DNA of 64,000 nt, from the NCBI GenBank assembly GCA_001586965.3, contig LUCW03002621.1:162501-226500 (forward strand), given 5' to 3'. Shown here piece after piece: positions 1-11,875 of this stretch; position 1 is the first letter of the stretch; every line of letters begins with the position of its first letter. The notes beneath the pieces are model-generated. The model was not told where the DNA came from, ran no database searches, and saw only the letters and a list, made by a program, of their open reading frames with translations. The stretch comes from Sphaeroforma sirkka (taxonomy: Eukaryota > Opisthokonta > Ichthyosporea > Ichthyophonida). The translations under genes and the position numbers were made by a program.

Positions 1-378
1 AGACCCTGTACCGCCTTGTTGCCTCCTAATCTACAGTCGTCAGTGCGATTCTTCATAGTCCACCTTCAGTGCCGATCATATAGTGAATACGACCAATATA
101 TTTGTTGTGCATGGGGTCTGTAGGCGTCGCTAAACGTTCAATGATGTATTCTGGAGTGTAACGCGACCCACTGTGTGTATACCTCTGTTGTTATATATTT
201 TGTCTATAACTATATACTTGAATATATTTGTTCACGTTATTGAAGCTTTTGGATTTTCATTCACTATACACCTGTTCCATTACGATGCATCCCTTGTGCG
301 ATGTATCACACTATGTGTTCTATATAGGTTACCGCCGTTGTGTAGAACATCCATCACCATTATTTGTTTGTATCCCAG
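1..378. other. No recognisable gene; probable cysteine synthase intron
   Basis: This stretch ends at a clean splice acceptor (a pyrimidine-rich run ending TATCCCAG) in front of the first visible cysteine synthase exon. I looked for the preceding exon, which should carry the pyridoxal-phosphate lysine and the glycine-rich phosphate loop, and did not find it. The upstream part of the gene therefore lies outside the window, or in an exon here too short to recognise. The sequence is AT-rich in its second half. No other feature is seen. Confidence 0.4.
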
Positions 379-528
379 GGTTCCGGGCTCAAGTGCTTCG
401 TTGAAGATGGCGTCTTCGCGTCGTCAGGTAGCTGCTTTATCGATGGTATTGGCATCTCACGCGAGACTGCAAACTTCAAGACAGCCAGTGTCGACGGGGC
501 ATTCAGGTACTATTTAAAATTTTATATG

Positions 529-568
<40 letters not shown>

Positions 569-592
569 TATATATTAATATTATAATATATA

Positions 593-626
<34 letters not shown>

Positions 627-635
627 ACGTATATG

Positions 636-720
<85 letters not shown>

Positions 721-2226
721 ACCGATCTGCTGTATGAGCTCAAAATCGCTTTGACATCTATTTTCATTCCCATAATCAGCATTACTTCTACATCGAAACT
801 GTGGCAATTTAATGTTCCATTTTTTTCTTCGTGAACGCTCCAACGTATCGTAACATCGCAAGTCTTCACATATGAGCCGTGCAATTTGCTTCTCCCTGGA
901 GGGAGGTGGGTAATTGCAACTAATTTACCATAGCATTCTGGTACAACTAAGCACCTTACATCAAACTAAGCCATAAAAGGAAAAAGTACATACCGAGCGT
1001 ATTTCTGGTACATTTGAAGCATAAAAACTTCGGCACACCTGTCAAGGTGATCACATTTGTAATAAGCATATTTGACGATACATGTCCGCAGCGAAGTTTA
1101 CTGGCCACTAGATAGTATATATATATATTGGAATCTTCAATGATGTGCGTTATTATACCCTTGCAAGTGACTGCATAAGTGATCCCAGGCACATAAACCC
1201 CCATATAAAAATCTCGCCAAGTTGAAAACAACCAAAACAGGCAGGTAGATAACGCAAGCAAAAATCATCCATTAGTGCTGTACTATGGCGTAAGCAAATT
1301 CAGCTATTAGTGCTGTACTATAACGCAAGCAAAATTCATCCATTAGTGCTCTATAACGCAAGCCAAATTTATCCATTAGTGCTGTACTATAACGCAAGCA
1401 ACAACTATCCATTGGTGCTGTACTATGACGCAAGCAAATTCAGTTATTAGTGCTGTACTATAACGCAAGCAAAATTCATCCATTAGTGCTGTACTATAAC
1501 GCAAGCAAATTCAGCTATTAGTGCTGCACACTCTTTCAGGGGCAATGATACGGAGGCTGTTGAAATGGCACACTTTCTGCTGAGAAATGAGGGCTTGTTC
1601 GTCGGTCCCTCCGCCGCCCTCAACTGTGTGGGTGCCGTGAAACTAGTCCGACATCTCGCCAAACAGTGGTCTACTACGAAGGTGTGTTGAAATTGTATTT
1701 GGCCGATGGTCGCAGTTTGATGTGTTGTCGCAATATTGGCAGGCCTGATATTTGAATTTAGACATAGATGCACCGAAACACTACACTCCTCCACTATGGG
1801 GTCGTGCCCGAATTGTTCCTCGCACCTTTAACCCGTTTAGCATATCTCTCGCTGCTGGACGAATTTGTTCTCCTGTTTTACTATACTACGGCTTTACCAC
1901 GGTGATCAGGGATAGCCAAATAAAAGAAACTATACACTGTCCAAACGCCAAAAGTTTTGTTTGACATTATCTTTCTGAATTACAAATTTGCGATCTCCAT
2001 CCGATAATTCAATTCCTGAATCTGTTTTCTGGCCACACTAAACATGAAGGGAGCGAGTGCGGTGCACGAGGGAGCGGAGGCGAAAATCCCTATCACTGTG
2101 TGTACAATACTATGCGACAGTGGGGAGAGGTACAGAGCTACAACGTTCAATAGCGAATGGCTGGAGGAGAAAGGCCTAACGCCTACATTCGAAGGACGCG
2201 ACATCTCGTTCGTCAAACAGGAATAG
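379..2226 (+). CDS. Cysteine synthase, C-terminal three exons (partial gene)
   Basis: PLP-dependent cysteine synthase / O-acetylserine sulfhydrylase family, fold type II, making cysteine from O-acetylserine and sulfide. Three exons are visible: 379-506, 1540-1681 and 2050-2226, ending in TAG. The exon phases agree at both joins (CAG|GTACTA donor with acceptor TTTCAG; AAG|GTGTGT donor with acceptor GAAG). Exon 1 reads [11 protein letters not shown] then [19 protein letters not shown]. Exon 2 reads [18 protein letters not shown] then [16 protein letters not shown]. Exon 3 carries [10 protein letters not shown], the family's C-terminal CDSG block. The fit is best to the fungal YGR012W-like group rather than bacterial CysK. 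The PLP lysine and N-terminal half lie upstream, outside the window. The first visible intron is 1,033 bp and full of simple and tandem repeats. The acceptor of the last exon is the least certain boundary. The gene converges on the H+-ATPase gene. Confidence 0.85.
523..716. repeat. TA/TG microsatellite in the cysteine synthase intron
   Basis: Long alternating TA runs (purest at about 641-715) with an internal TG run at about 608-626. It lies wholly in the first visible intron of the cysteine synthase gene. The long tyrosine/isoleucine ORFs here, on both strands, are artefacts of the repeat. Confidence 0.95.
1259..1530 (+). repeat. Minisatellite, about 36-bp unit, 7-8 copies
   Basis: Tandem units of the form ATCCATTAGTGCTGTACTAT followed by AACGCAAGCAAA are repeated seven to eight times, with two alternating variants (ATCCATTAG and AGCTATTAG). 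The array runs to within about 10 bp of the acceptor of cysteine synthase exon 1540-1681, and the last partial unit supplies the sequence just before the polypyrimidine tract. Copy-number change here would move intronic splice signals such as the branch point. Confidence 0.9.
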
Positions 2227-2972
2227 GTGTATGGATATTAATAACAAATGCAAATACTTGTACGACCATAGTGTCATATTATTATCACTAGTGTATTGTG
2301 ATTTAGTTGTTTGAATTCCGTCCGTCGCTAGAAGGTTGTTCATGTAATGCAGTAGAGCGCGAGGGATAGACATTGTACACTGAATGCGATTGGCTTGCTG
2401 GGTGCGCAATTAATCTAAAAAAAGTACATAGCCTCCTAAATTAGACACATTGCCATGAAAGCTAAACTGTTGGCGAAGCTATAAAACTAAACAGTCATAA
2501 TTTTGATCGACTACCAGTCAGTCCTATTGCATCTCTACGACTACTGCACTACCAAGCACTTTATGCTCGTTTCATTTCGAACATACCTTCATATCGACAG
2601 GCGTACCACCACTGAATGCCATTTACGATGACTTGCTAGCACGTCATGAGACTTTCCTTTCCTTTCATCGGTATAAACCAGAATTGCCAAGATAGTCATG
2701 TATATCAACTGTTTATTTGCTTAGATAATGCAAAATACTAAAATCAGCACAGGACTACACTCTTTCTCATCGCCACGGCCCCGTGCATTACGCTGCCTAT
2801 TTTAAGTACTCTTATGTGTCAATTTTTATTGACGTTTCTTCTAAAGTTAGACGGAGCGCTAGTCAATCAACCATTATCATCTTAACCAATACCCACACGT
2901 GTATCCTGTGAAGCCAAATACAAAGTTCGAGCTCTGACTCCAGATATCAAATGGCATTGTCAATCACCCTAC
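2227..2972. other. Shared 3' intergenic region of two convergent genes
   Basis: This region lies between the cysteine synthase stop codon (+ strand) and the H+-ATPase stop codon (- strand). No convincing ORF or RNA gene is seen. It must hold both 3' UTRs and both polyadenylation signals, but I cannot assign them with confidence. Confidence 0.5.
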
Positions 2973-5900
2973 CTACATCACACTCCCTCTTACCACACGG
3001 CTCGCGCGTGGATTTCCAGTCGAGACTGAAGCACCGTTGCGCGGACGGCCCAAAGAGGAGGCGCGTGAGATGGAACCTTGGAAGTGGGGGTTGACCACAT
3101 CCTTCTGTACAAAGAACACGGGCTTCTCCTCGTCCATAACGTACTGTAACACTATCTTGATTAGATCCATGGGCACATACCATATAATGCACCAGATCCA
3201 GGAGATCAGCACCCAAATTCCGCACCCCAACAAGGATGCATTGAACCTACTCTCGTTTTCTCCGGGAATGGGTGCGGCTGCGGTGTAGTCCTCGCAGTAC
3301 ACACATAACTGCGATGGGTTGGGTCGTTCGTAGCCATCGAACCCAAAGCCAGCGATAAGTGAAGACACTACCTGAGAGAATATGAAGGCCGCCAAGATGG
3401 ATATACCTGGTCTATCCATCCACGAGATTTTAGACGTGCGTGTGATGAAGATCAGAGCCATGCCACTGATGGACACCTGACTGTACATCAACGCACGAAG
3501 TCGACTCTGTCGCTCCCAGGTGACTTCGGTAACGCACAGCGTGTAGGCTTGGGTTCCGGCTGTGATGATTGCGCCGGTGGTGGCGTCAGTTTGTGTCAGA
3601 CAGTAGTTCGATGAGTCTGTGTAGTACAGCGATGGTGAAAGGTTCAGAGCTGACCCGCCCTCGAAGAAGTTGGTGTGTGACGCAACATAGAAGAGGACCC
3701 AGGAGGACAGGGTTAGGTATAGGCCGTAGATAAGTCCCGCAATAAACAGCTTCTTCAGGAACCACGCATCCGGGTTTTGGTTGGGTGAAACACGATCTTT
3801 GGAAAGTGAAATCATGGCACCATCATTGAAGATAGCCAGCAGCACAATCAGGATGGTGGGGAAGTACCAGTCGTAGATGGTAGTTAGTAGACCGAAGGTG
3901 AAGCAAATACGGAACGTCATGGCGATGGTGTACTGTTATGATAGAGGGGGGGATGGGGGGTGGAGAGGTAAACGTGAGTAATCATGGTCGTAAACTAGCT
4001 CGGTTTAACATGCATGATGTTAGACTTTGTTAGCGTGAAACACACGTAGCAATACCCGGCATGCACAGGCAAATTGGAGACATTTAAACGAAGACTTCAA
4101 AAACATAAATTCTCAGTCTCTGATACATTATCACTCCAAACAAACAAATAAGTATATACTGCGCATACATGCAAAAATTGCGACAATTTAGTGAAAACTT
4201 CACCCGGAGAGTATAATTCAGTCAAGTCTGTATCCGTACCTTGGCGTATGACTTCATTCTTCCGAAGATCTTCCTGGCTTCGATAATCGCATGGATGATC
4301 ACACCAAGTCCACTTTCTGTTAGTACGATATCCGATGCCGCTCGGGCGGCGTCGGTAGCGTCTGCAACGGCAATTCCAATGTCAGCCTTCTTCAAAGCCG
4401 GGGCATCGTTCACCCCATCACCAGTCATTGCTGTGATGTGGCCCATCTTCTGTAAGCGAGCGACAATCTCGTACTTATGTTCAGGGAAGACCTCAGCGAA
4501 GCCGTCAGCTTGTTCGATGAGATCGTCGAGTGTGAGAGCTCCTTTAATAAGTTTGTGTTCGCCATGCCCCTCGTTGAGTACCTCGGTTGTGTGCATGTTT
4601 GTTCCCATACCTAGTTGTCTGGCTGTCTCAATACCGATGGGAAGCTGATCCCCTGTAATCATCTTGACTCCAATACCCAATTCAATGCACTTCTCGATCG
4701 TGTCTTTGGTATCATGACGAGGGGGGTCGAAAATAGGAATAAGTCCCACAAACTCCCATTTCTCACTGTCTTCGCCCATTGATTTGCCGACTCCCAAAGC
4801 CTAAAAACGAAATAGCAAGTCAGTTAGTTTAGAAGAACCGCGTTGTGTTTGCCGTAGATTATTCTGTCTGATGAATGTGCCGCTCACTAATTCAGATATA
4901 CGAACTATTGATGCTTCTAAGCAGAGGTACAAAAAGCTGGTTGGGATGCTACATCTTGTCTTCCAAAATGCTCTTGTATGAGCATCAGTACCTTTTTCTC
5001 TAGCCATACGCACGTTATTCTTTAGCGAAGGATAAATGCAGCGAACACTACGACAAGACCGTATACAACTTACCCGATAACCGCGACCAGCGTACTCCAG
5101 AATAGTGTCCTCGAATTGGTTCTTGATCTCTTCGTAGTTGTGAGCCATTTTCAAGATTACCTGCGGAGCGCCCTTGGTGCAGCGGAATATTTCACTGCCG
5201 TCTTTGGGTTTGATAGTCGCGATTGTCCGCTTGTCGTTCGGGTTGAAAGGCACATACTTGATGCATGTGTACTTGTCCCAAAGTGTATCTTTTCCGTCGT
5301 ATGCCTCGTGGCAGCACAGATCAATTGGTTCTTCGTTCTCTATTTTAGCTCCCAATGCACCATAGAGGCAAATATCGCCTTGTGTGAATCCTGCGCTCTC
5401 TTGAGCTTTCAAGTTCGGCTTGTCCACACTCAGTTGATTGAGAGTAAGTGTTCCAGTCTTGTCTGAGCACAACATATCCATGCCGGCCATTTCTTCAATG
5501 GCAGTTAAGCGTGATACGATTGCCCCGTGTTTGGCGAGAGCACTGGCACCAAGTGCGAGCGTGACGGACAGCACCGTGGGCATTGCAATAGGGATGCCTC
5601 CCACGATAATAACTAGCAGATTGGATAGTGTAGGACACGAGCCTTGGCTCCCCAGAGAACACCCATGATCGTAGTGACCAAACTGAACACCCAGCTCAAT
5701 GACAGCCCAAATTATAATGGTTATAATGCAAGTTGCACCAATGGTTGTCATGACCTGTTGCAAATGCCCAGGATTCTCGGTACCACTTATGAGTGCAGCC
5801 GCTTTTCCAAAGAAAGAATTGGCACCGGTTGCGTAAACCAATCCAAGTGTTTCTCCCTGCTTCACAGTTGAACCGGAATAGGCGCATTCTCCAACAAACC

Positions 5901-6714
5901 TTTTAACTGGCAATGACTCGCCCGTTAGTGCTGCCTGATCAATCTGACATGGCTCTTGGTGATCCTCCCCGAGCAATTTAATATCTGCGGGAATTACATC
6001 CCCTAGCCGTACCAGGATCACATCACCGGGGACGAGATTTATCGCTTCAATTGTGACTATAGCTCCATCTCGGTACACCTTAGCCTTTGGTGCCAGTGAC
6101 GCTGCTAGTGCGGAAATAGCATCACCAGCTGCAGCCTCCTCCTTGTAACCGATCGCGGCATTTAGTAGCAAGAGGATAATGATAAGAACGAAGTCTACGT
6201 AATCCAATAAAATGATTGACAGTATGGCAGCAACCTCCATAGCCCAACTTAAAGGATTCCAGAGGAACTTGAAAAACTCCCATAGTTTGTTCTTCTCATT
6301 AGTGGGCAATGCATTTGGTCCATATTGTTGCAGTCTTCTTTCATACTCTTTAGTAGTAAGACCATCCTTACTCGATTCTAACTTACGCAGAGCTGCTTCT
6401 TGGGTTAAGTTTTTGTAGTCATTGTCTCCGCCGTCGCCTGTAGCCATTGGAACATCAACCGATGTGGGCTTAGAGGGTTCACAATTAGGTAAATCATGTA
6501 TACTTGGAACCTTTTTTATAGTTAATTCCTCTCCAGCTGTAGTTTTAGGCTCTGAATGTAGCTCCTCTGCCGCAGCTGAGACGGGTTCATCCACAATAGC
6601 TTCATCCTGTGCGTCGGTTGGCTCTGTAGTATTAGAAGCAGTCGTCAATCCGTTGACTACATTGATATCGGGGATCGCCGAATCCGAGCCGGCGTCTGGT
6701 GTTTCGTTTGCCAT
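2973..6714 (-). CDS. Plasma-membrane proton-pumping ATPase, P-type class IIIA
   Basis: This electrogenic H+ pump uses ATP to export protons across the plasma membrane. There are three exons on the minus strand: 6714-5074, 4800-4240 and 3932-2973. All introns are GT-AG and phase 0, giving about 1,053 residues. The start ATG at 6714 has A at -3 and G at +4. Visible motifs are the actuator TGES (264-267), IPIAMP in M4 (374-379), the phosphorylation site DKTGTLT (Asp418), KGAPQ in the nucleotide domain, TGDGVNDAP (673-681), and the FNDGA segment in M6 (Asp771), where the plant pump AHA2 has its essential proton-binding Asp684. The first ~95 residues are an acidic, low-complexity extension as in fungal pumps. 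The tail after M10 is short and Ser/Arg-rich, a possible regulatory segment, and differs from the plant R domain. It is longer than plant pumps (about 950). No frameshift or missing catalytic residue is seen. Confidence 0.93.
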
Positions 6715-8159
6715 CGTGAGATACTTTTGTGATCTCAGCAAGCTGCGCTCCTAACTCCTACAGCTATTGCAAATCCAAAAGACTTTCTTTTTGTGCACAC
6801 AGTTTACAACTGAATGTATGAGGGCGACCACTAAGAATATATATGTACGCTTACATAGGTGGCCATATTATCCCTCCTAGTGTTGTTTTAGACTTTTCGA
6901 AACTGAAGATATATGTCGTATAATTAAAGTCGTTTTGGCAAATGCAATACTGTAAATATGTAAGTACAGTCGTACTGGATGATTTTTTTTTAATTCGCGC
7001 AGCCTCCGGGCCCTTCGGCGGCCTCGGGCCATTGACATCCTTCGGGAGAGTAGTTGTACTATGTATTTATTTTATTCCCCCATATATTTATCTCTGTCTG
7101 ACAATGTCACGATATTTACTAAATAGCGGCATAGCCTCTGTATGTATATATTTTTTAAATATGTATTTAGGTTATGGGTCTCATCACTTTTTTTTTTCTT
7201 TCTTAAAAACAAAAGATATTTGCCCTTCACTGACTTCAAGTCTTCTGTCTTCATTTTTATTTTTTTTGAAAAACAACAATACAAAAAGCTCTTTCTATTT
7301 TTAGGACGCACCGCTTTTCATAGTTTTATAATATATATATTATTGGATTCTGTTTCTCACTCTGCTCTGGATAAAATCTACTATTTTTTGAGTTTTTTTA
7401 GCAAAACAACAACGTTGTTGTGTGTTTTTTCTTTTGAACAAAATATGTTTCTTTTGTTTTGTTGTAAAATATTTTAATAAAAATATTTGTTTGATTTCAA
7501 TAGCCTATGAAATATTTGGCGAATATCCCCTACTGGGGCCGTGCCCTGTGGGCCTTTCGACTGACCGTCAGTCATCACTGACACCAGTGCCGGACTGGCG
7601 GACTATTTTATTTTTATTTCATCGCCTTCTAAATTATTTAGTTTATATTTTTATTCAGAAAGTCTGACGTCCGTGATTTTGCTGAAAACTTGAAAAGGGC
7701 CGTTGTCCTAAGGTTTTGGTCCGCCGCCCCCTGGCCGGCTGACCCTACTCTACAGAGGTTTGGTGACCTGGACTCAATGGGCCCTCGCTTTAAGCTTTTG
7801 CGTCGAATTTACACCCTTTCTTGCATGCTGGACGCCTGGACAGAGAGAACGCGAGCGACTGATGGTAAATATTTATTGGATGTGTCTCCCACTTGTGGGC
7901 AGTTGTGGCCCGTTGGTATCCCGCTAATTGTATATCTGTAGTTTTTTTAGTTTATTCATTTTTTAAATCAATCAATAAATCAGATTCCATGAAAGGTTTT
8001 GTACTTATGGATGCCAAAAGTATCCGAACTTCAACTTTTTTTCTCCAGGGACTTTGTCTATACGGCACCCGTCACTATAATGCCCGAGCCCTGGTACTTC
8101 TATTTATATGAATTGAGTAATTTTATGTTCTAAAAAGCAAATTGGCGGTTAATGAAATC
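6715..8159. other. Intergenic, AT-rich, upstream of the H+-ATPase; no gene recognised
   Basis: The first few hundred bases must contain the promoter of the minus-strand H+-ATPase, but no clear TATA or initiator element can be assigned. A short GC-rich island lies at about 7000-7050, and another GC-richer patch at about 7530-7800 holds an 83-codon plus-strand ORF (7690-7941) that matches nothing I know. The rest is T-rich, low-complexity DNA. Confidence 0.4.
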
Positions 8160-8834
8160 ACAGAACAGGACAAAATCCCTTGGAGGGGCAAAAAAAAAAT
8201 CAACATTGATGAACTACAATGCACGATCATATTTACATAGCCTTCTCCTGTACAATTTAGAAGAAGGCAATGAAACTTTACAAACAGAGCGGGACAAAAC
8301 AAAACTCAACATTGTTGAACTACAGTGCACGTCTTTACGATCATACATAGCCTTCTCTTGTATAATTTAGAAGAAGGCTATAAAACTTTACAAACAGAAC
8401 GAGACCAACCAAAATTGAACATTGTTGAACTACAGTGCACGATCATACAGAGCCTTCTCTTGCATAATGTATTCATACAGAGCCTTCTTTTGCATAATGT
8501 AGAAAAGGCTGAACCGATATTTTTTTATAATATTCAGAAGTATGGATCCACGAATTCATGCCCACAGGGTTAACAGAACGTTGGCTCTCTCTAATCTGAG
8601 GCGTTGTATTCTATTTCAGGTGATAGGTGTACATTATGCACCGAAACTAATACTTGACTATTGTATCGGTAAATTTTTTTTCTAAGTGTACACGCTTAAT
8701 AGTTCGGTACTTGGGCCAAAAATAAATATAGACCCTTCCTTTGCGAATGGACCGGATGTGGCTTAGGACACGGGCTCCGGGCCTCAGAAATTAATAATTT
8801 TATAGTGACGGGTGTCGTATAGACAAGGTCACTT
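8051..8834. repeat. Imperfect inverted repeat (about 31-bp arms) enclosing tandem repeats
   Basis: The left arm at about 8051-8083 (ACTTTGTCTATACGGCACCC, then GTCACTATAA) is matched by the reverse complement at about 8800-8832 (TTATAGTGACGGGTGTCGTA, then TAGACAAGGT). The arms are about 715 bp apart and enclose the tandem repeat at 8160-8520. The layout resembles a non-autonomous foldback or MITE-like element. No target duplication was recognised, and no transposase is present. Confidence 0.45.
8160..8520 (+). repeat. Tandem repeat, about 106-110-bp unit, about 3 copies
   Basis: The phrase AACATTG-TGAACTACA-TGCACG recurs at 8201, 8307 and 8417, each time followed by ATAGCCTTCTC-TGTA-AATTTAGAAGAAGGC and a run ending CTTTACAAACAGA. 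A shorter duplication of CATACAGAGCCTTCT-TTGCATAATGT occurs at the right end. It is non-coding. Confidence 0.8.
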
Positions 8835-11423
8835 TTGTGTTTTCTTCTAAATAAAAAGCAAAACAAATAAACAACAGACGAAGCCTTTTTGTGCAAAAAT
8901 ATTTAAATATGGTATCATAGCATTCTAAATTATACATTTTGTGATCTAACAATTTATTTATTTCAATAAAAACCAACCGTTATCCTTTTCGTTTTAAAAC
9001 AAAAGTTGCTTTTGTATATTTCTTTATTACTTTTATTGCAAAGTATCAACATAGACATTCTCAGATAAAATATAAATAGAAGTAAGGTGGATGCGCTATT
9101 ATTGGGAATTGAGGAAATTATGGAAATTTGGAATCGGATACTTTGTACTGAAAAAGACTGTGGATCAAATTGTGCTTCTGTATATAAATATTCGGTATGT
9201 ATTTAAAAAATATATGGTTCAAATTGGAATTTAATTTCTTTTTGACAAAACTCTATTTTCGCTGGTTTTCTCATCAATATACCCAAAAAAAATGCCAAGA
9301 AAAGGCAATTTTGTCGTCAAATCATCTTCTTAGGCCTATTTTTGAGTAATCAATCATAATCAGATAAAATATGAAGCGTACAGTATACCTATGTAGTCGT
9401 CAAGATGATCCTAGATTCTAATTTGAACCAGTATATACCTGAACATTTATGTCTAAACCCCAAATTTGATTCAGTTTTTTTTTTCAGCACAAAACACCGT
9501 GGTTTTCTCAATTTCCAATTCTAGAATATGTACCTCATCAGAGGCTCAGGCCTCAGTGACCCATTTTGATTTTGATTTTTAGGCTTTTTGATAAATAAAA
9601 AAATATAAAAAACCAACAAAATTCAAAACCATTTAGTATCGAGAACTCCCTCCCATTTAGTATCGAGGACTCGAGGGAGTCCTCGACCCCTCAAGTAGAA
9701 GTCGAGGCCAGCCTGCGACCGGGGGTTAAAATCGACATATATTTGACCGGTTAGATTTACCTTGTTGTTGTCATGTATGTACCGGTCTTTTTGTCATATT
9801 AATTTAAAATGTCCTAAATACATCTGGAAAACAAACTGTTCTTTTCTGTTCTATATTATATTCAAATTGACCTAGAATCTGGTACAGATCAAATTAATCT
9901 GCAATCGATGTCGAATTGTAAATCGTTTGTATATAAATCATAAATAGAGACTATTTGCACTCGAAAACTGGAGTAATTTATATAAAAAAACACAATTTAC
10001 AGAAATGATATCTGTTTGTACCACCAAGTTTGAAAACGGGTCGTTTTCTTTTCTACAGGATACATACGCGAAATTGAACCTTTTCAAGCCAATGATAAAA
10101 CATGAACTTCAGAATCCCATTGGTTCTACAAAGTCGGGTAATTATACAAAACTGGTAAAAATTAATGCGACCGGCAAATCGTACATGACAAAAAAACCAA
10201 ATAAAAAACAAGACCGGTAAATATGAACCATAAAAATTAAATACAAAACCGAATTCTCTGCACCTATGTATTGGCTATTTGTTATATATATATATAAATT
10301 GACTTTTTTTATTGCACATGACAAAAAACACAATGCGACCGGTAAATTGTACATGACATAAAAACCGAATTAGCAAATTCTATTGGACATTTGCATCCAA
10401 GGGCTCAAGTTGAAAATAACCGCGTTCTTTGTCCAATAGGACCGTAGACTAAAACCACTCTTTGCTGCCTACAACTCGATGGCTCGGCGAACACACTCGT
10501 TGCACCTCTTGGCTCGCCTTTTGTCGACGAAAGGGCCGCCTAGAGAGGCTCGAACTTCGCGACACAAAAAAAGGACTCGCCTCAGCAAATTTCTCTTGAA
10601 CAAAAAACTACTCCTGCGGTCATATTGGAAAAGAGGGCTGAATTTTCTGGGAATCCGAGATCGGGAACCTCATTTCGATTCAATTTTACAACCAAAAAAA
10701 GCATAAATGCCAGAATCCAGATGAGCAAAATCAAACACTTTTTTTTTTAAATCACAATTTTGATCTCGGGATTCTAGTAATCTAGTCGTTCTACAACCTA
10801 CACTCTACTACTAGAGTGTATATACATTTATAAGAAATATTACTGGATGCGAACTACGAGCACAATCAGCAAACTATCATAGCCTTGAATTCCGTTGTTT
10901 TCATTGCTGTAAGATCTGATATTAAAATTGGGCAATCTTGCAAAATGGCAAAATACAAACTAAGTAGGCCTCGACTCTCGAGTCTCGACTCTCAAATACT
11001 AGTAGTTCAAATGTTACAGCAAATCGCCATTTAGGCTCCAATTTTTATTTATTTTTAATTCATGAATAAAACCTGTTTCGAACTTCGACTTCCAGCGATC
11101 CAATCTAAAATCGTTCTAAAATTTTAAAAATTACATCCTACTTCGTTGGAATGTGAGCATTGTAAGATAAATTTATATTCTTAAAGTTATATTTTCTACA
11201 AAAAGGGTTTCATTTCTATTTTTTTGTAAGTAGTAAAATCCTGAAGGTCTCAGTATATAATGAAACACGGCTGAGACGCCGCGGGGACTGAAAGCGCTTA
11301 ATTGTAGATATATAGAAATATTGGTAAAATATCTGCGCCCTTTTTTGAAACAAAAGCAAAAACAAAATTATACAAATAAATGTGGTCTTTCCTTCTGAAA
11401 TGAGGAGGGACTCCATGGGAATC
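8835..11423. other. AT-rich intergenic DNA, no gene recognised
   Basis: This is long A/T-rich sequence with many homopolymer runs. Small structures are visible: a perfect 7-bp-arm hairpin at 9665-9684 (GAGGACT...AGTCCTC), and a motif ATGCGACCGG-AAAT-GTACATGACA that occurs at about 10165 and again at about 10333. A 71-codon basic ORF at 10479-10706 has no recognisable homology. Nothing here supports a real gene. Confidence 0.4.
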
Positions 11424-11864
11424 TCAAATAGCGTCACGGACGATTTTTAGCGTCACCGACGTATTTTGGGGACGGACAAAAAATCGGTGATAAAGTTGAC
11501 AGGGAAACTTAGAAAATCTTACGCTTTCAGTAATAAATATGTAATATGCTCGTCGTGTGCGGTAAGACATCCAGCACCGCGATTGACCTTTCCTGGACAA
11601 CGCGGGCGGGATCGGAGACAGTCGGTACCCTTGGACATTCTGTCCAAAGCCCAACCGTCTAAAGAAATCGGTACACTCCCCCGGGCAACAAGTACACGCA
11701 ACTTGACAAGCAAAATCTGAATAATGGAAGGTAATTCCGTAGAGGCAAGCCGTTTGCATAGAGTGTGAAAGGGTAGTAGCCACATAGTTGCGATCTCTGG
11801 CGATACGGCGCCAGTATATGCGATTGACGACCAAGACAAAGATTGTCACTGCATATTGCGGCAA
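11424..11864 (-). other. Unassigned GC-richer segment with overlapping ORFs, left flank of E1
   Basis: Open frames overlap on both strands, the longest being a 146-codon minus-strand frame, in a patch that is clearly less AT-rich than its left neighbour. I recognise no family. The patch ends just before the E1 target-site duplication, so it may be an exon or old repeat that E1 interrupted. The sequence right of E1 (32,233 on) gives no obvious continuation. Confidence 0.2.
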
Positions 11865-11875
11865 TGGGGGATGAC

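Noticed and set aside
364-884. Long Tyr/Ile-rich ORFs on both strands around the TA repeat
   Set aside because: They are translations of a dinucleotide microsatellite. Only the first 43 codons on the plus strand (379-506) belong to a real exon.
1483-1794. 103-codon minus-strand ORF
   Set aside because: It is the shadow of the cysteine synthase exon on the plus strand, which has clear family motifs and correct splice sites.
4801-5073. C-terminal extension of the H+-ATPase first-exon frame
   Set aside because: The frame runs on past a perfect GTAAGT donor after GYR; the next exon resumes with ALGVGKS, as in the family, so this stretch is intron.
7000-7050. CpG-island promoter
   Set aside because: It is only about 50 bp of GC-rich sequence with no associated transcript evidence or gene start on either strand.
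11424-11864. A host gene interrupted by E1
   Set aside because: There is no family match, and no continuation is found to the right of E1; kept only as an unassigned segment.
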